Shown: piece after piece, positions 1 to 10,942 of the stretch
Layout of the letters: each line of letters begins with the position of its first letter
Position numbering within the stretch: the first letter of the stretch is position 1
Source of the DNA: Ciceribacter sp. L1K22
GTDB lineage: Bacteria > Pseudomonadota > Alphaproteobacteria > Rhizobiales > Rhizobiaceae
Direction of reading: 5' to 3'
Length of the DNA stretch: 64,000 bases
Assembly: GCF_017599385.1 (NCBI RefSeq)
Contig: NZ_JAGFPK010000001.1
Location: forward strand, 188,177 to 252,176
The notes under the pieces: model-generated
What the model saw: only the letters and a program-made list of their open reading frames with translations
The model's database searches: none
Told to the model about the DNA's origin: nothing
Made by a program: the position numbers and the translations under genes

Positions 1-33
1 TAGAAGCCTCACGAAACTGTTCGGCTTCCGTAT

Positions 34-62
34 TTGAATGATCGGCATTTGCAGACTATATG
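34..62 (+). promoter_or_regulatory. Candidate sigma-70 promoter of the Tim44-mltA-smr-xre run
   Basis: TTGAAT at 34-39 and TATATG at 57-62 are separated by 17 bases, which suits a housekeeping promoter about 40 bases ahead of the first gene. This is read from sequence only. The first 100 bases contain no other feature I can support. Confidence 0.4.
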
Positions 63-100
63 AAAAAGCGGAATTTAATTGGAGCGATGGCCGGGTTCGT

Positions 101-799
101 ATGGGATCGAATGAATTTGTAACGCTGTTCTTTTTGGTGGCGGCTGTGTTGATCTTTCTGCAGCTGCGCAGCGTGCTGGGTCGCCGCACAGGAAACGAAA
201 AGCCTCCCTTCGACCCTTACAGTCGCAGGGACTCGACCAAGCTGCCCGAGGGCGAAGATGGAAAGGTCGTCACGCTCCCCAAGAGAGAGGTGAATGACGA
301 CGGAAATCGTTTCGCCGTGGCGGACTCGTATGCCCCCGCCGGCACCGCTCTCAACAGCGGACTTCGCGAAGTCTTGAAAGCCGACCAGAACTTCAACCCG
401 CGTGAATTTCTGGATGGCGCCAAGATGGCCTATGAAATGATTGTTTCGGCCTTCGCCGAGGGAAACCGACAAACTCTGTCCTCTCTTCTGTCGCCCGAAG
501 TCATGGAAGGGTTTGACCAGGCCATCCGAACCAGGGAAAGCCGCGGTGAAAAGGTTGTATCTACCTTCGTGGGTATCGAAAAGGCGGACATCGTTCAGGC
601 TGGTGTGAGGGATAATGAGGAGCATGTGACCGTCCGCATCACCTGCCAGCTTATCCAGGCAACATACGACAAGGACGGTAAAGTCATAGACGGGGATGCG
701 GACGTCGTGTCTGAAGTGAACGACATCTGGACCTTCGCGCGGGACGTGCGGTCTAGAGACCCGAACTGGAAGCTCATTGCTACTGAAGCGGATCAATGA
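101..799 (+). CDS. Tim44/TimA-like membrane-anchored protein
   Basis: A 232-residue protein. One N-terminal membrane segment (about residues 5-22) is followed by a charged, proline-rich linker (about 30-90) and a Tim44-like domain (about 95-230) ending in a typical W-K-L-I strand. Bacterial Tim44 relatives are inner-membrane adaptors of unclear function; the name comes from the mitochondrial import motor subunit. I chose the ATG at 101 because the protein then begins directly with the membrane anchor. An upstream in-frame start would add 21 charged residues. It is the first gene of a run with mltA, whose start overlaps its stop by 4 bases. Family assignment is fairly secure, function is not. 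Confidence 0.8.
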   Translation: MGSNEFVTLFFLVAAVLIFLQLRSVLGRRTGNEKPPFDPYSRRDSTKLPEGEDGKVVTLPKREVNDDGNRFAVADSYAPAGTALNSGLREVLKADQNFNPREFLDGAKMAYEMIVSAFAEGNRQTLSSLLSPEVMEGFDQAIRTRESRGEKVVSTFVGIEKADIVQAGVRDNEEHVTVRITCQLIQATYDKDGKVIDGDADVVSEVNDIWTFARDVRSRDPNWKLIATEADQ

Positions 800-1917
800 C
801 CGGTCGTCGCGCCGACTTCACACTGAAGCCCTGCACCTTCGCAGACTTGCCGAGGTGGGAAAACGATGATGCGACATGCCTTCTCGAACCGCTACGGAAA
901 TGCCTCGACTACGTAAAGAAAACCAAGCCGTATCGGGTGGGCAGTCTCGGCCTGCTGTCGGACGATCTGGATGCAGTGGTGACGACCATTCCCCCAGTGG
1001 CATCAACCACGCCTGAACGGGCGCGTCACTTTTTCGAAACCAGCTTCGTTCCCTTCATGATTCAGCCGTCCGATGGGCGCCGGGGGTTCGTAACCGCGTT
1101 CTACGAGCCTGTCGTCGAAGTCTCCGATCGTCCTGACGACGTGTATTGCTATCCGTTCTATCGGCCCCCAGTGGATCTAATAGAGATTGCCGACGGAAAC
1201 CGGCCGGATGGTTGGCCCGCCGATTACCGCTTCGGCCGTCGAACCGGCGAAGAAATTTCGATTTATCCTGACCGAAGGGCGATCGACAGTGGCCTCCTTG
1301 AGGGCAGGGGTCTTGAGATAGCCTGGGCTAAATCGTCGGTCGATGTCTTCTTCGCCCACGTACAGGGCGCGGCGCAACTTCTGTTCCCGGACGGACAAAT
1401 TAGAAGAATCACCTATGCCGCAAAAAATGGACATCCATTTATCGGGATAGGTCGACACCTGATCGACATTGGAGAGATCCCGGAAAGCCAGATATCCATG
1501 CAGGCGATCCGGGCGTGGCTTCGCGACAACCCCGCGCGCGTGGAAGAGATTTTGTGGACGAACCGCTCCTACATATTCTTCCGCGAAAGCTTGGTCGATG
1601 ATCCGGCTCTCGGCCCGATCGCTGCTGCAAAGGTCCAACTTGTTCCCGGGCGGTCGCTCGCCGTCGATCGGGAAATTCACACGTTCGGCTTTCCGATTTT
1701 CGTCCACGCAGAGACTATCACGCACATCGATGATGAGAGACCCTTCGCCCGGTTGATGTTGGCGATGGATACAGGCTCGGCCATTGTCGGACCCGCCCGT
1801 GGAGATATCTTCACGGGCTCCGGGGATCTCGCCGGCGAGCATGCGGGAGCGGTGAGAAGCGCCGCAGACTTTTACATTCTGATCCCGAAGGATGCGGCAT
1901 CGAGGTACATCCCATGA
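796..1917 (+). CDS. mltA: Membrane-bound lytic murein transglycosylase A (MltA family)
   Basis: A 373-residue MltA-family enzyme, which cleaves the MurNAc-GlcNAc bond of peptidoglycan to form 1,6-anhydro-MurNAc. The MltA domain spans about residues 70-230. The C-terminal 3D-type barrel carries the family aspartate in AMDTGSAIVG near residue 320, followed by a GDIFTGSG stretch. The ATG overlaps the stop of the preceding gene (ATGA), so the start is well fixed. No signal peptide or lipobox is visible at this start, which is odd for an enzyme acting on the cell wall. A product of this reaction could feed the recycling genes at 21-23 kb (inference). Confidence 0.9.
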   Translation: MTGRRADFTLKPCTFADLPRWENDDATCLLEPLRKCLDYVKKTKPYRVGSLGLLSDDLDAVVTTIPPVASTTPERARHFFETSFVPFMIQPSDGRRGFVTAFYEPVVEVSDRPDDVYCYPFYRPPVDLIEIADGNRPDGWPADYRFGRRTGEEISIYPDRRAIDSGLLEGRGLEIAWAKSSVDVFFAHVQGAAQLLFPDGQIRRITYAAKNGHPFIGIGRHLIDIGEIPESQISMQAIRAWLRDNPARVEEILWTNRSYIFFRESLVDDPALGPIAAAKVQLVPGRSLAVDREIHTFGFPIFVHAETITHIDDERPFARLMLAMDTGSAIVGPARGDIFTGSGDLAGEHAGAVRSAADFYILIPKDAASRYIP

Positions 1918-2474
1918 GCCGGGACAGGAAGCTCACGCCGGAAGATCGGATCCTGTGGGGGCGGATCGCTCGCACGACGCGTCCGTTGCCGGGCCGACTG
2001 GAGGAGATGCTTCAGCTCACGGAGGAATTCGAAAAGATAGTCCCTGAAGCGGGCGGTTCCAAGGAGGCCAGTGTTGCGGTCGCCCCTCCATCCCAGCGCG
2101 ACGTAGCGCGACGCGACAAGGTTGGCGGCGTGCACCATCCGTTGGAGCGGCCCGTGAAGCGAAAGTTGTCTCGGGGGCGACTGGCTCTTGAGGCGCGACT
2201 GGACCTTCATGGCTTGATCCAGAGCGAGGCGCACACGGTGTTGCTCGATTTTCTGATCCGGGCCCACGAGCGAGGTCTCAGGCACGTGCTCATCATCACC
2301 GGCAAGGGAAGTTCCCTGGGAAGTGATGGGGCATTGAAGCGTGCCGTCCCGATGTGGTTCGCAAATCCCCAGTTTCGGTACCTGATATCCTCGTATGAAA
2401 CTGCCGCACACCATCACGGCGGTGAGGGGGCGCTCTACGTTCGTTTGTCGCGTGGGGGGAGAGAACCGTCGTGA
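1914..2474 (+). CDS. Smr domain protein (MutS2 C-terminal-like)
   Basis: A 186-residue stand-alone Smr protein. A basic, low-complexity N-terminal half (1-90) precedes the Smr domain, which begins with the LDLHG motif at residues 96-100 and continues with an ITGKGSS loop. Smr domains are nucleic-acid nicking or binding modules; the role of stand-alone proteobacterial forms is not settled. The ATG overlaps the mltA stop by 4 bases, and its own stop overlaps the GTG start of the next gene, so translation is probably coupled across four genes. Confidence 0.88.
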   Translation: MSRDRKLTPEDRILWGRIARTTRPLPGRLEEMLQLTEEFEKIVPEAGGSKEASVAVAPPSQRDVARRDKVGGVHHPLERPVKRKLSRGRLALEARLDLHGLIQSEAHTVLLDFLIRAHERGLRHVLIITGKGSSLGSDGALKRAVPMWFANPQFRYLISSYETAAHHHGGEGALYVRLSRGGREPS

Positions 2475-2839
2475 CTCCCTTTGCAGAATTGGTGCGCGAC
2501 CTGCGTCGTCAGAGAGGGGTGTCGCAAAAGGAGATGGCGTACGCCATAGGCGTCTCACCGGCATATCTCTCGGCTCTCGAACACGGGAAACGAGGCAAAC
2601 CGAGTTTTGATCTGCTGCAGCGTGTCGCCGGCTACTTCAACATCATCTGGGACGAAGCCGAACAACTGTTTCAGACTGCTGGCGTCTCCGACCCAAAGGT
2701 TACCATCGATACGTCAGGTCTCCCAACTCCCTACACCGCATTTGCCAATGCTCTGGCCGCTGAAATACGAACGCTTCCGATCGAGTCCCTTCTGGCTCTT
2801 CAGGAAGTCCTCGACCACGCGCAAAAGCGCGGTAACTGA
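2471..2839 (+). CDS. XRE-family helix-turn-helix regulator
   Basis: A 122-residue protein with an N-terminal Cro/C1-type helix-turn-helix (about residues 6-62, including a QKEMAYAIGVSPAYLSALE core) and a short C-terminal helical tail. It starts with GTG, which overlaps the Smr gene stop (GTGA). Its conserved position after mltA and smr and ahead of gyrB suggests a chromosomal housekeeping regulator rather than a phage or toxin-antitoxin component; no toxin-like partner is adjacent. Target unknown. Confidence 0.85.
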   Translation: MTPFAELVRDLRRQRGVSQKEMAYAIGVSPAYLSALEHGKRGKPSFDLLQRVAGYFNIIWDEAEQLFQTAGVSDPKVTIDTSGLPTPYTAFANALAAEIRTLPIESLLALQEVLDHAQKRGN

Positions 2840-2882
2840 CGTGTTTTCCCCCTGTTTTGACTGCCTGCGGCCTGCGGATGTT

Positions 2883-2910
2883 TTGATCGCTCAAACAAAA
2901 CCTCTATAGT
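2883..2910 (+). promoter_or_regulatory. Candidate gyrB promoter
   Basis: TTGATC at 2883-2888 and TATAGT at 2905-2910, 16 bases apart, lie about 60 bases upstream of the chosen gyrB start, in the only non-coding gap before gyrB. Sequence resemblance only. Confidence 0.35.
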
Positions 2911-2955
2911 CCCGCCTAACGCTGCGGCTGATTCGAAATAGCCGTTTTGCCTTAA

Positions 2956-5406
<2,451 letters not shown>

Positions 5407-5407
5407 C

Positions 5408-5448
5408 GTTTTCACGTGAATCAGGCGAGGTTTGATTCACGTGAAACA
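5408..5448. promoter_or_regulatory. Pair of parS-like ParB-binding sites in inverted arrangement
   Basis: The right site at 5433-5448 (TGATTCACGTGAAACA) matches 15 of 16 bases of the widely conserved chromosomal parS sequence TGTTTCACGTGAAACA. The left site at 5408-5423 (GTTTTCACGTGAATCA) matches 13 of 16. Together they form a perfect 14-base inverted repeat (5410-5423 and 5433-5446) around a 9-base spacer. There is no T-run on either side, so it does not look like a terminator. It lies between the convergent gyrB and nitroreductase genes, a usual place for a parS site. ParB binding is inferred. Confidence 0.7.
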
Positions 5449-6030
5449 CTAGTCGACCATCAATACGTGCCTAAAGGCGATTTCGCTGAGCGGCCGCCGA
5501 CCATTCGGCGTTTCATCCCCACTTGGGATGCCTTCGCGTATCTTGCCGATTGCGACTGCTACCTCTACGTGGTGATCTTGCGGAACACGCAACACCTCAG
5601 CCGCACGCACAAAATTGACACCACCCATTGCGTGGGCGGCCAGCCCACATTTCAATGACTGCAAAGCGATAGCCATCCAGGCCGCTCCCGCGTCAAAACT
5701 GTGGCTGCGAAGCGGCCTTGTTGAACCGTCCGGTCGTCTGCTCAACGTGTCGGAAATTACGAAAATCAGAGCGGAAGCATTTCTAGCCCACGCTTTGTTT
5801 CCTTCATCAAGAAGTTCAAGCGCCGTCTCGAATTCGTGGTCTTGACGCAAGAAATAGATAATTCGCCATGGTTGACGGTTTGATGCCGAGGGAGCCCAGC
5901 GGGCAGCCTCGATAATTGTCAGCAACGTGTGATGGTCGATTTGCTCTCCAGTGAAAGACCGAGGCGACCACCTGTCTAGAAATATGGAATCGATCGGAAA
6001 CTCCGAGATTCTGCCGTTCGATGATGTCAT
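5449..6030 (-). CDS. Nitroreductase family protein
   Basis: A 193-residue FMN-dependent nitroreductase-fold protein. The N-terminal RWSPRSF motif (FMN phosphate contact) and the AARWAPSASNRQPWR segment are typical, as is the GAAWMAIALQS helix in the second half. These enzymes reduce nitro, quinone or other small acceptors with NAD(P)H; the substrate is not predictable. The ATG at 6030 is preceded by AGAGGA at good spacing, so I preferred it to an in-frame start 18 bases upstream. It is convergent with gyrB and divergent from phaZ, with no operon partner. Confidence 0.88.
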   Translation of the reverse strand: MTSSNGRISEFPIDSIFLDRWSPRSFTGEQIDHHTLLTIIEAARWAPSASNRQPWRIIYFLRQDHEFETALELLDEGNKAWARNASALIFVISDTLSRRPDGSTRPLRSHSFDAGAAWMAIALQSLKCGLAAHAMGGVNFVRAAEVLRVPQDHHVEVAVAIGKIREGIPSGDETPNGRRPLSEIAFRHVLMVD

Positions 6031-6240
6031 GTCCGATCCTCTTGGCATTCGCGCGCTTATCGCGAACGCTCCTGTGATTCAAACTTCCTAAACCAGCCTT
6101 TGGAGAAGAAAATTTAAGTTCGAAGATCTATGATTTAGCGCATGGAACCACGCGAGCAAGAGAGCGTTTTCGCGGGTGCAACAAAAGCGTTACACATCAA
6201 GCGAACTCTGATAGCGTTTGATGCATGTAACCAATGATCG

Positions 6241-6254
6241 TTCCCGAACGGGAA
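6241..6254. promoter_or_regulatory. Palindrome in the phaZ leader
   Basis: TTCCCG-AA-CGGGAA is a perfect 6+6 inverted repeat ending 10 bases before the phaZ ATG and overlapping the ribosome-binding region. It could be an operator or a small leader hairpin. No known regulator is assigned. The rest of the 234-base gap between the divergent nitroreductase and phaZ genes (6031-6264) shows no other clear element. Confidence 0.3.
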
Positions 6255-6264
6255 GGGGTGGCCA

Positions 6265-7548
6265 ATGTTCTACCAATTGTACGAGATGAATCATGCGTTC
6301 ATGGCGCCCGTCCGGGCAACAGCGGATGCTATGAATCTCGCCTGGAAAAACCCCTTGAACCCATGGTCACATACCGTCGTTGGGCGCTCTCTTTCAGCCG
6401 GGTTTGAAGTCTTCGAACGTGTGACACGCCGGTACGGTAAACCCGCTTTTGGGCTTCCCACGACCACTGTCGCTGGCGAGAGGGTCGCGGTGGAGGAAGA
6501 AATTGTATGGCGCAAGCCCTTCTGCGACCTGATCCATTTCAAGCGACATCTGACGCCCGGTGCGGACAAGGGCCCGCGTATCCTCGTCGTTGCGCCTATG
6601 TCGGGTCATTATGCCACTTTGCTTCGCGGCACTGTCGAAACGCTGATGCAAAACGCAGACGTCTACGTCACCGATTGGATCGACGCACGAATGGTGCCGG
6701 TCACGGAAGGCGATTTTGATCTCGATGATTACATCGATTACGTCATCGAGATGCTGCATCACCTGGGTCCAGATACCCATGTGGTTGCCGTCTGCCAACC
6801 TTCGGTTCCGGTTCTGGCGGCCGTTGCCGTGATGGAAGGAGATGATGACACCTGCGCGCCGTCATCGATGACGCTGATGGGCGGACCGATCGATACCCGA
6901 ATCAATCCGACCGCCGTGAACCAGTTGGCGCAGGACAAGCCGCTTGAATGGTTCCGCGACAACGTCATCATGCAGGTGCCGTGGCCACAGCCCGGTTTCA
7001 TGCGCCAAGTCTATCCGGGCTTCCTGCAGCTTTCCGGCTTCATGTCGATGAACCTCGATCGTCACATGATCGCGCACAAGGACTTCTACATGCACCTCGT
7101 CAAGAACGACGGGGACTCGGCCGAGAAGCATCGCGATTTCTACGACGAATATCTGGCCGTCATGGATCTGACGGCGGAGTTCTACCTGCAGACGGTCGAC
7201 ACCGTCTTCATCAAGCATGCCCAGCCGAAGGGCGAGATGATGCACCGCACGAAGCGCGTCGACACCACGGCCATCCGCAACGTCGCACTTCTGACGGTCG
7301 AAGGGGAAAACGACGACATTTCCGGCGTCGGCCAGACCAAGGCGGCGCAGACGATCTGCACCAACATTCCCGACCACATGCGTATGCACTACATGCAGCC
7401 GGACGTCGGTCATTACGGGGTCTTCAACGGTTCCCGCTTCCGTCGTGAGATCGCTCCGCGGATCATCCAGTTTGCCAAGACGCACACCAAGAATGTCAAG
7501 GCGCAGACACCGGTCAAGCGCGTCATCAAGGGCGGCAAGGCCCTCTGA
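6265..7548 (+). CDS. phaZ: Intracellular polyhydroxyalkanoate (PHB) depolymerase
   Basis: A 427-residue alpha/beta hydrolase of the intracellular PHB depolymerase family, which breaks down carbon-storage granules in the cytoplasm. The lipase-box position carries cysteine instead of serine (VAVCQPSVP, Cys177), as is known for the PhaZ1 type of Cupriavidus, where a Cys-Asp-His triad works. The candidate histidine is in PDVGHYGVF near residue 387. The C-terminal PHB-depolymerase domain and a lysine-rich tail follow. Length agrees with the family. It has no signal peptide, as expected, and is followed by a strong terminator. Confidence 0.95.
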   Translation: MFYQLYEMNHAFMAPVRATADAMNLAWKNPLNPWSHTVVGRSLSAGFEVFERVTRRYGKPAFGLPTTTVAGERVAVEEEIVWRKPFCDLIHFKRHLTPGADKGPRILVVAPMSGHYATLLRGTVETLMQNADVYVTDWIDARMVPVTEGDFDLDDYIDYVIEMLHHLGPDTHVVAVCQPSVPVLAAVAVMEGDDDTCAPSSMTLMGGPIDTRINPTAVNQLAQDKPLEWFRDNVIMQVPWPQPGFMRQVYPGFLQLSGFMSMNLDRHMIAHKDFYMHLVKNDGDSAEKHRDFYDEYLAVMDLTAEFYLQTVDTVFIKHAQPKGEMMHRTKRVDTTAIRNVALLTVEGENDDISGVGQTKAAQTICTNIPDHMRMHYMQPDVGHYGVFNGSRFRREIAPRIIQFAKTHTKNVKAQTPVKRVIKGGKAL

Positions 7549-7569
7549 TACTTTTGACAATCTGAATTT

Positions 7570-7615
7570 AAGAAGCGGATTCAGTCGGTTCTCCGATTGG
7601 GTCCGCTTCTTTCTT
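7570..7615 (+). terminator. Rho-independent terminator of phaZ
   Basis: AAGAAGCGGA at 7570-7579 pairs perfectly with TCCGCTTCTT at 7602-7611. The long loop holds a small inner TCGG/CCGA stem, and the hairpin is followed by TTCTT. Confidence 0.7.
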
Positions 7616-7688
7616 GAAGCCCGCCTGCGCATTTCCCACATCGAAACCATCGGACGGCATTCCGCCGCCCGCGAGAACGAGGTTATCG

Positions 7689-8123
7689 ATGATGAACCAG
7701 TCAGCACTGCTTCGGCCGGATTGGACTCCGGCAACCGTCGCCCTGATGGTGGTCGGCTTCATGGTCTTCTGGCCGCTCGGTCTGGCCATGCTCGCCTATA
7801 TCCTGTTTGGCGAGAAGTTTCAGAACTTCAAGCGCGAAGCCAATCGAAAGGCCGATACGGCTTTCGCGTGGTGCCGCACAAACAGCTACTCCGCCTCTGG
7901 CTCGACCGGCAACGTCGCCTTCGACGACTGGCGTAAAGCCGAGCTTGAGCGCCTGGACGAAGAGCGTCGCCGTTTGGACGAGATGCGCGCCGAATTCGAC
8001 ACTTATGCCCGCGAACTGCGTCGGGCCAAGGACCAGGAAGAGTTCGATCGCTTCATGCGCGATCGTCAGCAGGTGAAGACCGCGGACCAGTCCGGTCCGA
8101 CCCAAGGCTTCACCGGCAACTGA
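7689..8123 (+). CDS. DUF2852 family small membrane protein
   Basis: About 144 residues. One membrane segment (about residues 15-38, VALMVVGFMVFWPLGLAMLAY) is followed by a linker and a strongly charged coiled-coil-like region (about 75-130) rich in Arg, Glu and Asp. This matches the alphaproteobacterial DUF2852 family, whose function is unknown. Two consecutive ATG codons (7689 and 7692) follow a GAACGAGG ribosome site, so the start could be either. It is isolated between two terminators, so it is probably monocistronic. Confidence 0.8.
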   Translation: MMNQSALLRPDWTPATVALMVVGFMVFWPLGLAMLAYILFGEKFQNFKREANRKADTAFAWCRTNSYSASGSTGNVAFDDWRKAELERLDEERRRLDEMRAEFDTYARELRRAKDQEEFDRFMRDRQQVKTADQSGPTQGFTGN

Positions 8124-8150
8124 TCCGGCACATAGCTCTGAAAGAACGAG

Positions 8151-8178
8151 GTCGGCGCCATCGCGCCGACCTTTTTTG
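8151..8178 (+). terminator. Rho-independent terminator after the DUF2852 gene
   Basis: A perfect 9-base stem, GGTCGGCGC (8151-8159) with GCGCCGACC (8164-8172), closes a 4-base loop and is followed by six T residues. Confidence 0.88.
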
Positions 8179-8216
8179 TTGCTGTACAAGACCCAGAATC
8201 GGCTAGAACACGAATC

Positions 8217-8975
8217 ATGTTCCCCCTGCTGAAAAAGCTGACACCGCAGAGAGCACCGGCGATCCAGCTGGAGCGTGCGATCGCCGTTGACGGCCGGTCC
8301 ATCCCGCTCACCATCCGCAAGAACAGCCGCGCGACCCGGATCACGCTCAGGATCGAACCGGGCGGCCGCGCGCTGAAGATGACCATTCCACCGGGCCTTC
8401 GAGAACGCGACATCGATGATTTCCTCGATCGTCACCAAGGCTGGCTTAGCACCAAGCTTAAACGCCAGAAGACTGCAGGAAGCATCGAGGATGGCGGTGA
8501 GATTCTCGTCCGGGGCATTCCGCATCGCATCGTCCATACCGGACAGCTTCGTGGACTGACCCAGTCGATCGACAGCGAGGTCGGCCACGTTCTGAGCGTC
8601 AGCGGGCTTGAGGATCATCTGCCCCGGCGCGTTGCCGACTTCCTGAAGAAAGAAGCGCGCCGCGATCTGGAGCAACTTGTGGCGCTTCATGCCAAGACGG
8701 TCGGGAAGCCGGTCAAGAGCATGACCTTGAAGGACACCCGCAGCCGCTGGGGATCCTGTTCCTGGGACGGCAAGCTGAGCTTTTCCTGGCGCATTGTGAT
8801 GGCACCACCGCTCGTCATCGATTATCTCGCAGCCCATGAAGTCGCCCATCTGCGCGAGATGAACCATGGCCCAGCCTTCTGGGCACTCTGCGGCAAGCTC
8901 TGCCCTCAGATGGATGAGGCCAAGGCCTGGCTGAAGCGCCACGGTTCGGCGCTGCATGCCATCGACTTCGACTGA
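8217..8975 (+). CDS. WLM / YgjP-type (M48-annotated) zinc metallopeptidase
   Basis: A 252-residue member of the YgjP/SprT-like metallopeptidase group. The HExxH zinc motif is HEVAH at residues 207-211, followed by the third-ligand region MNHGPAFW. The family SRWGSCS segment lies near residue 176. No signal peptide or membrane segment is visible, so it is likely cytoplasmic. Substrate is unknown. It lies upstream of trpF on the same strand with a 73-base gap. Confidence 0.85.
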   Translation: MFPLLKKLTPQRAPAIQLERAIAVDGRSIPLTIRKNSRATRITLRIEPGGRALKMTIPPGLRERDIDDFLDRHQGWLSTKLKRQKTAGSIEDGGEILVRGIPHRIVHTGQLRGLTQSIDSEVGHVLSVSGLEDHLPRRVADFLKKEARRDLEQLVALHAKTVGKPVKSMTLKDTRSRWGSCSWDGKLSFSWRIVMAPPLVIDYLAAHEVAHLREMNHGPAFWALCGKLCPQMDEAKAWLKRHGSALHAIDFD

Positions 8976-9048
8976 GCAACCCTGAGACCTTTCAGCCTTT
9001 GTCGCAAATTGGCTCGACTCTTTTTTGATTTCGTGCGACTTCGCTGCC

Positions 9049-9723
9049 ATGAGACCCGATATCAAGATCTGCGGACTGAAGACGCCGGAGGCGGTCGATC
9101 GTGCGGCTGACCGCGGCGCGAGCCATATCGGCTTCATCTTCTTCGCGAAAAGCCCACGTAACATCGAGCCAGACATTGCAGGTACACTCGCCGACCGCGT
9201 TCGCGGCCGGGTGAAAAGCGTTGCGGTGACGGTGGATGCCGACAATGACGATCTCGACGAAATCATCGCCTTGATGCGCCCGGATATCCTGCAGTTCCAT
9301 GGTCATGAGAGCCCGGAACGCCTTTTGACAGTCAAGGCGGTCACCGGACTGCCGATCATGAAGGCATTTTCCATCCGCGATGCCGATGACCTGAAGCGGA
9401 TCGAGCCCTATATCGGGATTGCCGATCGTTTTCTCTTCGATGCCAAGCCGCCGGTCGGATCGGACCTGCCGGGCGGGAACGGCGTCACCTTCGATTGGCG
9501 TCTCCTCCGGTCGCTTGACGACAGCGTCGATTACATGCTTTCCGGAGGCCTCAACAAGGCCAACATCGCAGAAGCCCTGCGAGAGACCGGGGCGCGGGCG
9601 ATCGATATCTCATCCGGAGTGGAATCTGCCCCGGGCGTCAAGGATCTGCAGATGATGGACGAGTTTTTTGCGGCTGTTGCCGAAGCAAGTCGCGCACAGC
9701 CGGTTTCAGGGAGTGTCAAGTGA
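9049..9723 (+). CDS. trpF: Phosphoribosylanthranilate isomerase
   Basis: Catalyses the third step of the tryptophan branch, the Amadori rearrangement of phosphoribosylanthranilate. It is a 224-residue TIM barrel with the catalytic Cys in the opening IKICGLK strand, FDAKPP in the middle, and the phosphate-binding LSGGLN and DISSGVE segments at the end. I chose ATG 9049, which starts right before IKICG; a TTG further upstream adds nothing conserved. Its stop overlaps the GTG start of trpB. Confidence 0.96.
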   Translation: MRPDIKICGLKTPEAVDRAADRGASHIGFIFFAKSPRNIEPDIAGTLADRVRGRVKSVAVTVDADNDDLDEIIALMRPDILQFHGHESPERLLTVKAVTGLPIMKAFSIRDADDLKRIEPYIGIADRFLFDAKPPVGSDLPGGNGVTFDWRLLRSLDDSVDYMLSGGLNKANIAEALRETGARAIDISSGVESAPGVKDLQMMDEFFAAVAEASRAQPVSGSVK

Positions 9724-10940
9724 ACCAGTCACCCAAGCCCAATTCCTTCCGTGAAGGTCCCGACGAAGACGGCCGTTTCGGTATTTTCGGTGGCCGCTTC
9801 GTTGCCGAGACGCTGATGCCGCTGATCCTCGACCTGCAGGCGGAGTGGGAAAAGGCAAGGACGGATCCGGAATTCCAGGCCGAGTTGGCGCATCTCAATA
9901 CCCATTACACCGGTCGTCCGAGCCCGCTCTATTTCGCTGAGCGCCTGACGGAAGAACTCGGTGGCGCGAAGATCTACTTCAAGCGTGACGAGCTCAACCA
10001 CACCGGCTCGCACAAGATCAACAACTGCCTCGGCCAGATTCTGCTCGCCAAGCGCATGGGCAAGACCCGCATCATCGCCGAAACCGGCGCCGGCCAGCAC
10101 GGCGTTGCCTCGGCCACGGTCGCAGCCCGCTTCGGCATTCCCTGCGTCGTTTACATGGGTGCGACCGATGTCGAGCGTCAGGCGCCGAACGTCTTCCGCA
10201 TGAAGCTCCTCGGTGCCGAAGTGAAGCCGGTCACGGCTGGCCATGGCACGCTGAAGGATGCCATGAACGAGGCGCTGCGTGACTGGGTCACCAATGTCGA
10301 TGACACCTATTACATGATCGGCACCGCTGCCGGCCCGCACCCCTATCCGGAAATGGTCCGTGAGTTCCAGTCGGTCATCGGCCGCGAAACGCGCGAACAG
10401 ATGCTGGCAGCCGAAGGCCGCCTGCCGGACATGCTGGTTGCTGCCGTCGGCGGTGGCTCGAACGCAATCGGCCTCTTCCATCCCTTCCTGGATGACGAAA
10501 GCGTGCGCATCGTCGGCGTCGAAGCCGGTGGCAAGGGTCTCGAAGGCGAGGAACATTGCGCTTCGCTGACCGCGGGCACGCCGGGCGTCTTGCATGGCAA
10601 CCGCACCTACCTGCTCCAGGACGGCGACGGCCAGATCAAGGAAGGTCACTCGATCTCCGCTGGTCTCGACTATCCCGGTATCGGTCCGGAGCACTCCTGG
10701 CTCAAGGACATGGGCCGCGTCGAATATGTCCCGATCAAGGACGACGAAGCGCTTGCCGCCTTCCAGCTGCTGACACGCACCGAAGGCATCATCCCGGCGC
10801 TGGAGCCGAGCCACGCCCTTGCCGAAGTCGTTAAGCGCGCGCCTCGCATGGACAAGGACCAGATCATCGTGATGAACCTCTGCGGCCGCGGCGACAAGGA
10901 CATCTTCACTGTCGGCAAGATTCTCGGTATGGGGCTCTGA
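9720..10940 (+). CDS. trpB: Tryptophan synthase beta chain
   Basis: PLP enzyme joining indole and serine to make tryptophan, in an alpha2-beta2 complex with TrpA. It has 406 residues. The PLP lysine is in HTGSHKINN, and the phosphate-cup glycines are in [11 protein letters not shown]. The GTG start at 9720 overlaps the trpF stop (GTGA), indicating coupling. The codon choice looks strongly biased to C/G-ending codons, as in well-expressed genes of this genome. Order trpF-trpB-trpA without trpE, trpD or trpC is usual in rhizobia, where those genes lie elsewhere. Confidence 0.98.
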   Translation: MNQSPKPNSFREGPDEDGRFGIFGGRFVAETLMPLILDLQAEWEKARTDPEFQAELAHLNTHYTGRPSPLYFAERLTEELGGAKIYFKRDELNHTGSHKINNCLGQILLAKRMGKTRIIAETGAGQHGVASATVAARFGIPCVVYMGATDVERQAPNVFRMKLLGAEVKPVTAGHGTLKDAMNEALRDWVTNVDDTYYMIGTAAGPHPYPEMVREFQSVIGRETREQMLAAEGRLPDMLVAAVGGGSNAIGLFHPFLDDESVRIVGVEAGGKGLEGEEHCASLTAGTPGVLHGNRTYLLQDGDGQIKEGHSISAGLDYPGIGPEHSWLKDMGRVEYVPIKDDEALAAFQLLTRTEGIIPALEPSHALAEVVKRAPRMDKDQIIVMNLCGRGDKDIFTVGKILGMGL

Positions 10941-10942
10941 TC

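Noticed and set aside
2471-2839. XRE regulator as part of a toxin-antitoxin pair
   Set aside because: There is no small toxin-like gene beside it; its neighbours are housekeeping genes in tight coupling.
5408-5448. The gyrB inverted repeat as a transcription terminator
   Set aside because: There is no T-run on either strand and the stem is not G+C-rich, while the match to parS is nearly exact.
7701-9266. Very long open frame (about 520 codons) on the minus strand
   Set aside because: It lies antisense to DUF2852, metallopeptidase and trpF genes, and its translation has no domain-like pattern; it is a by-product of G/C-ending codons on the other strand.
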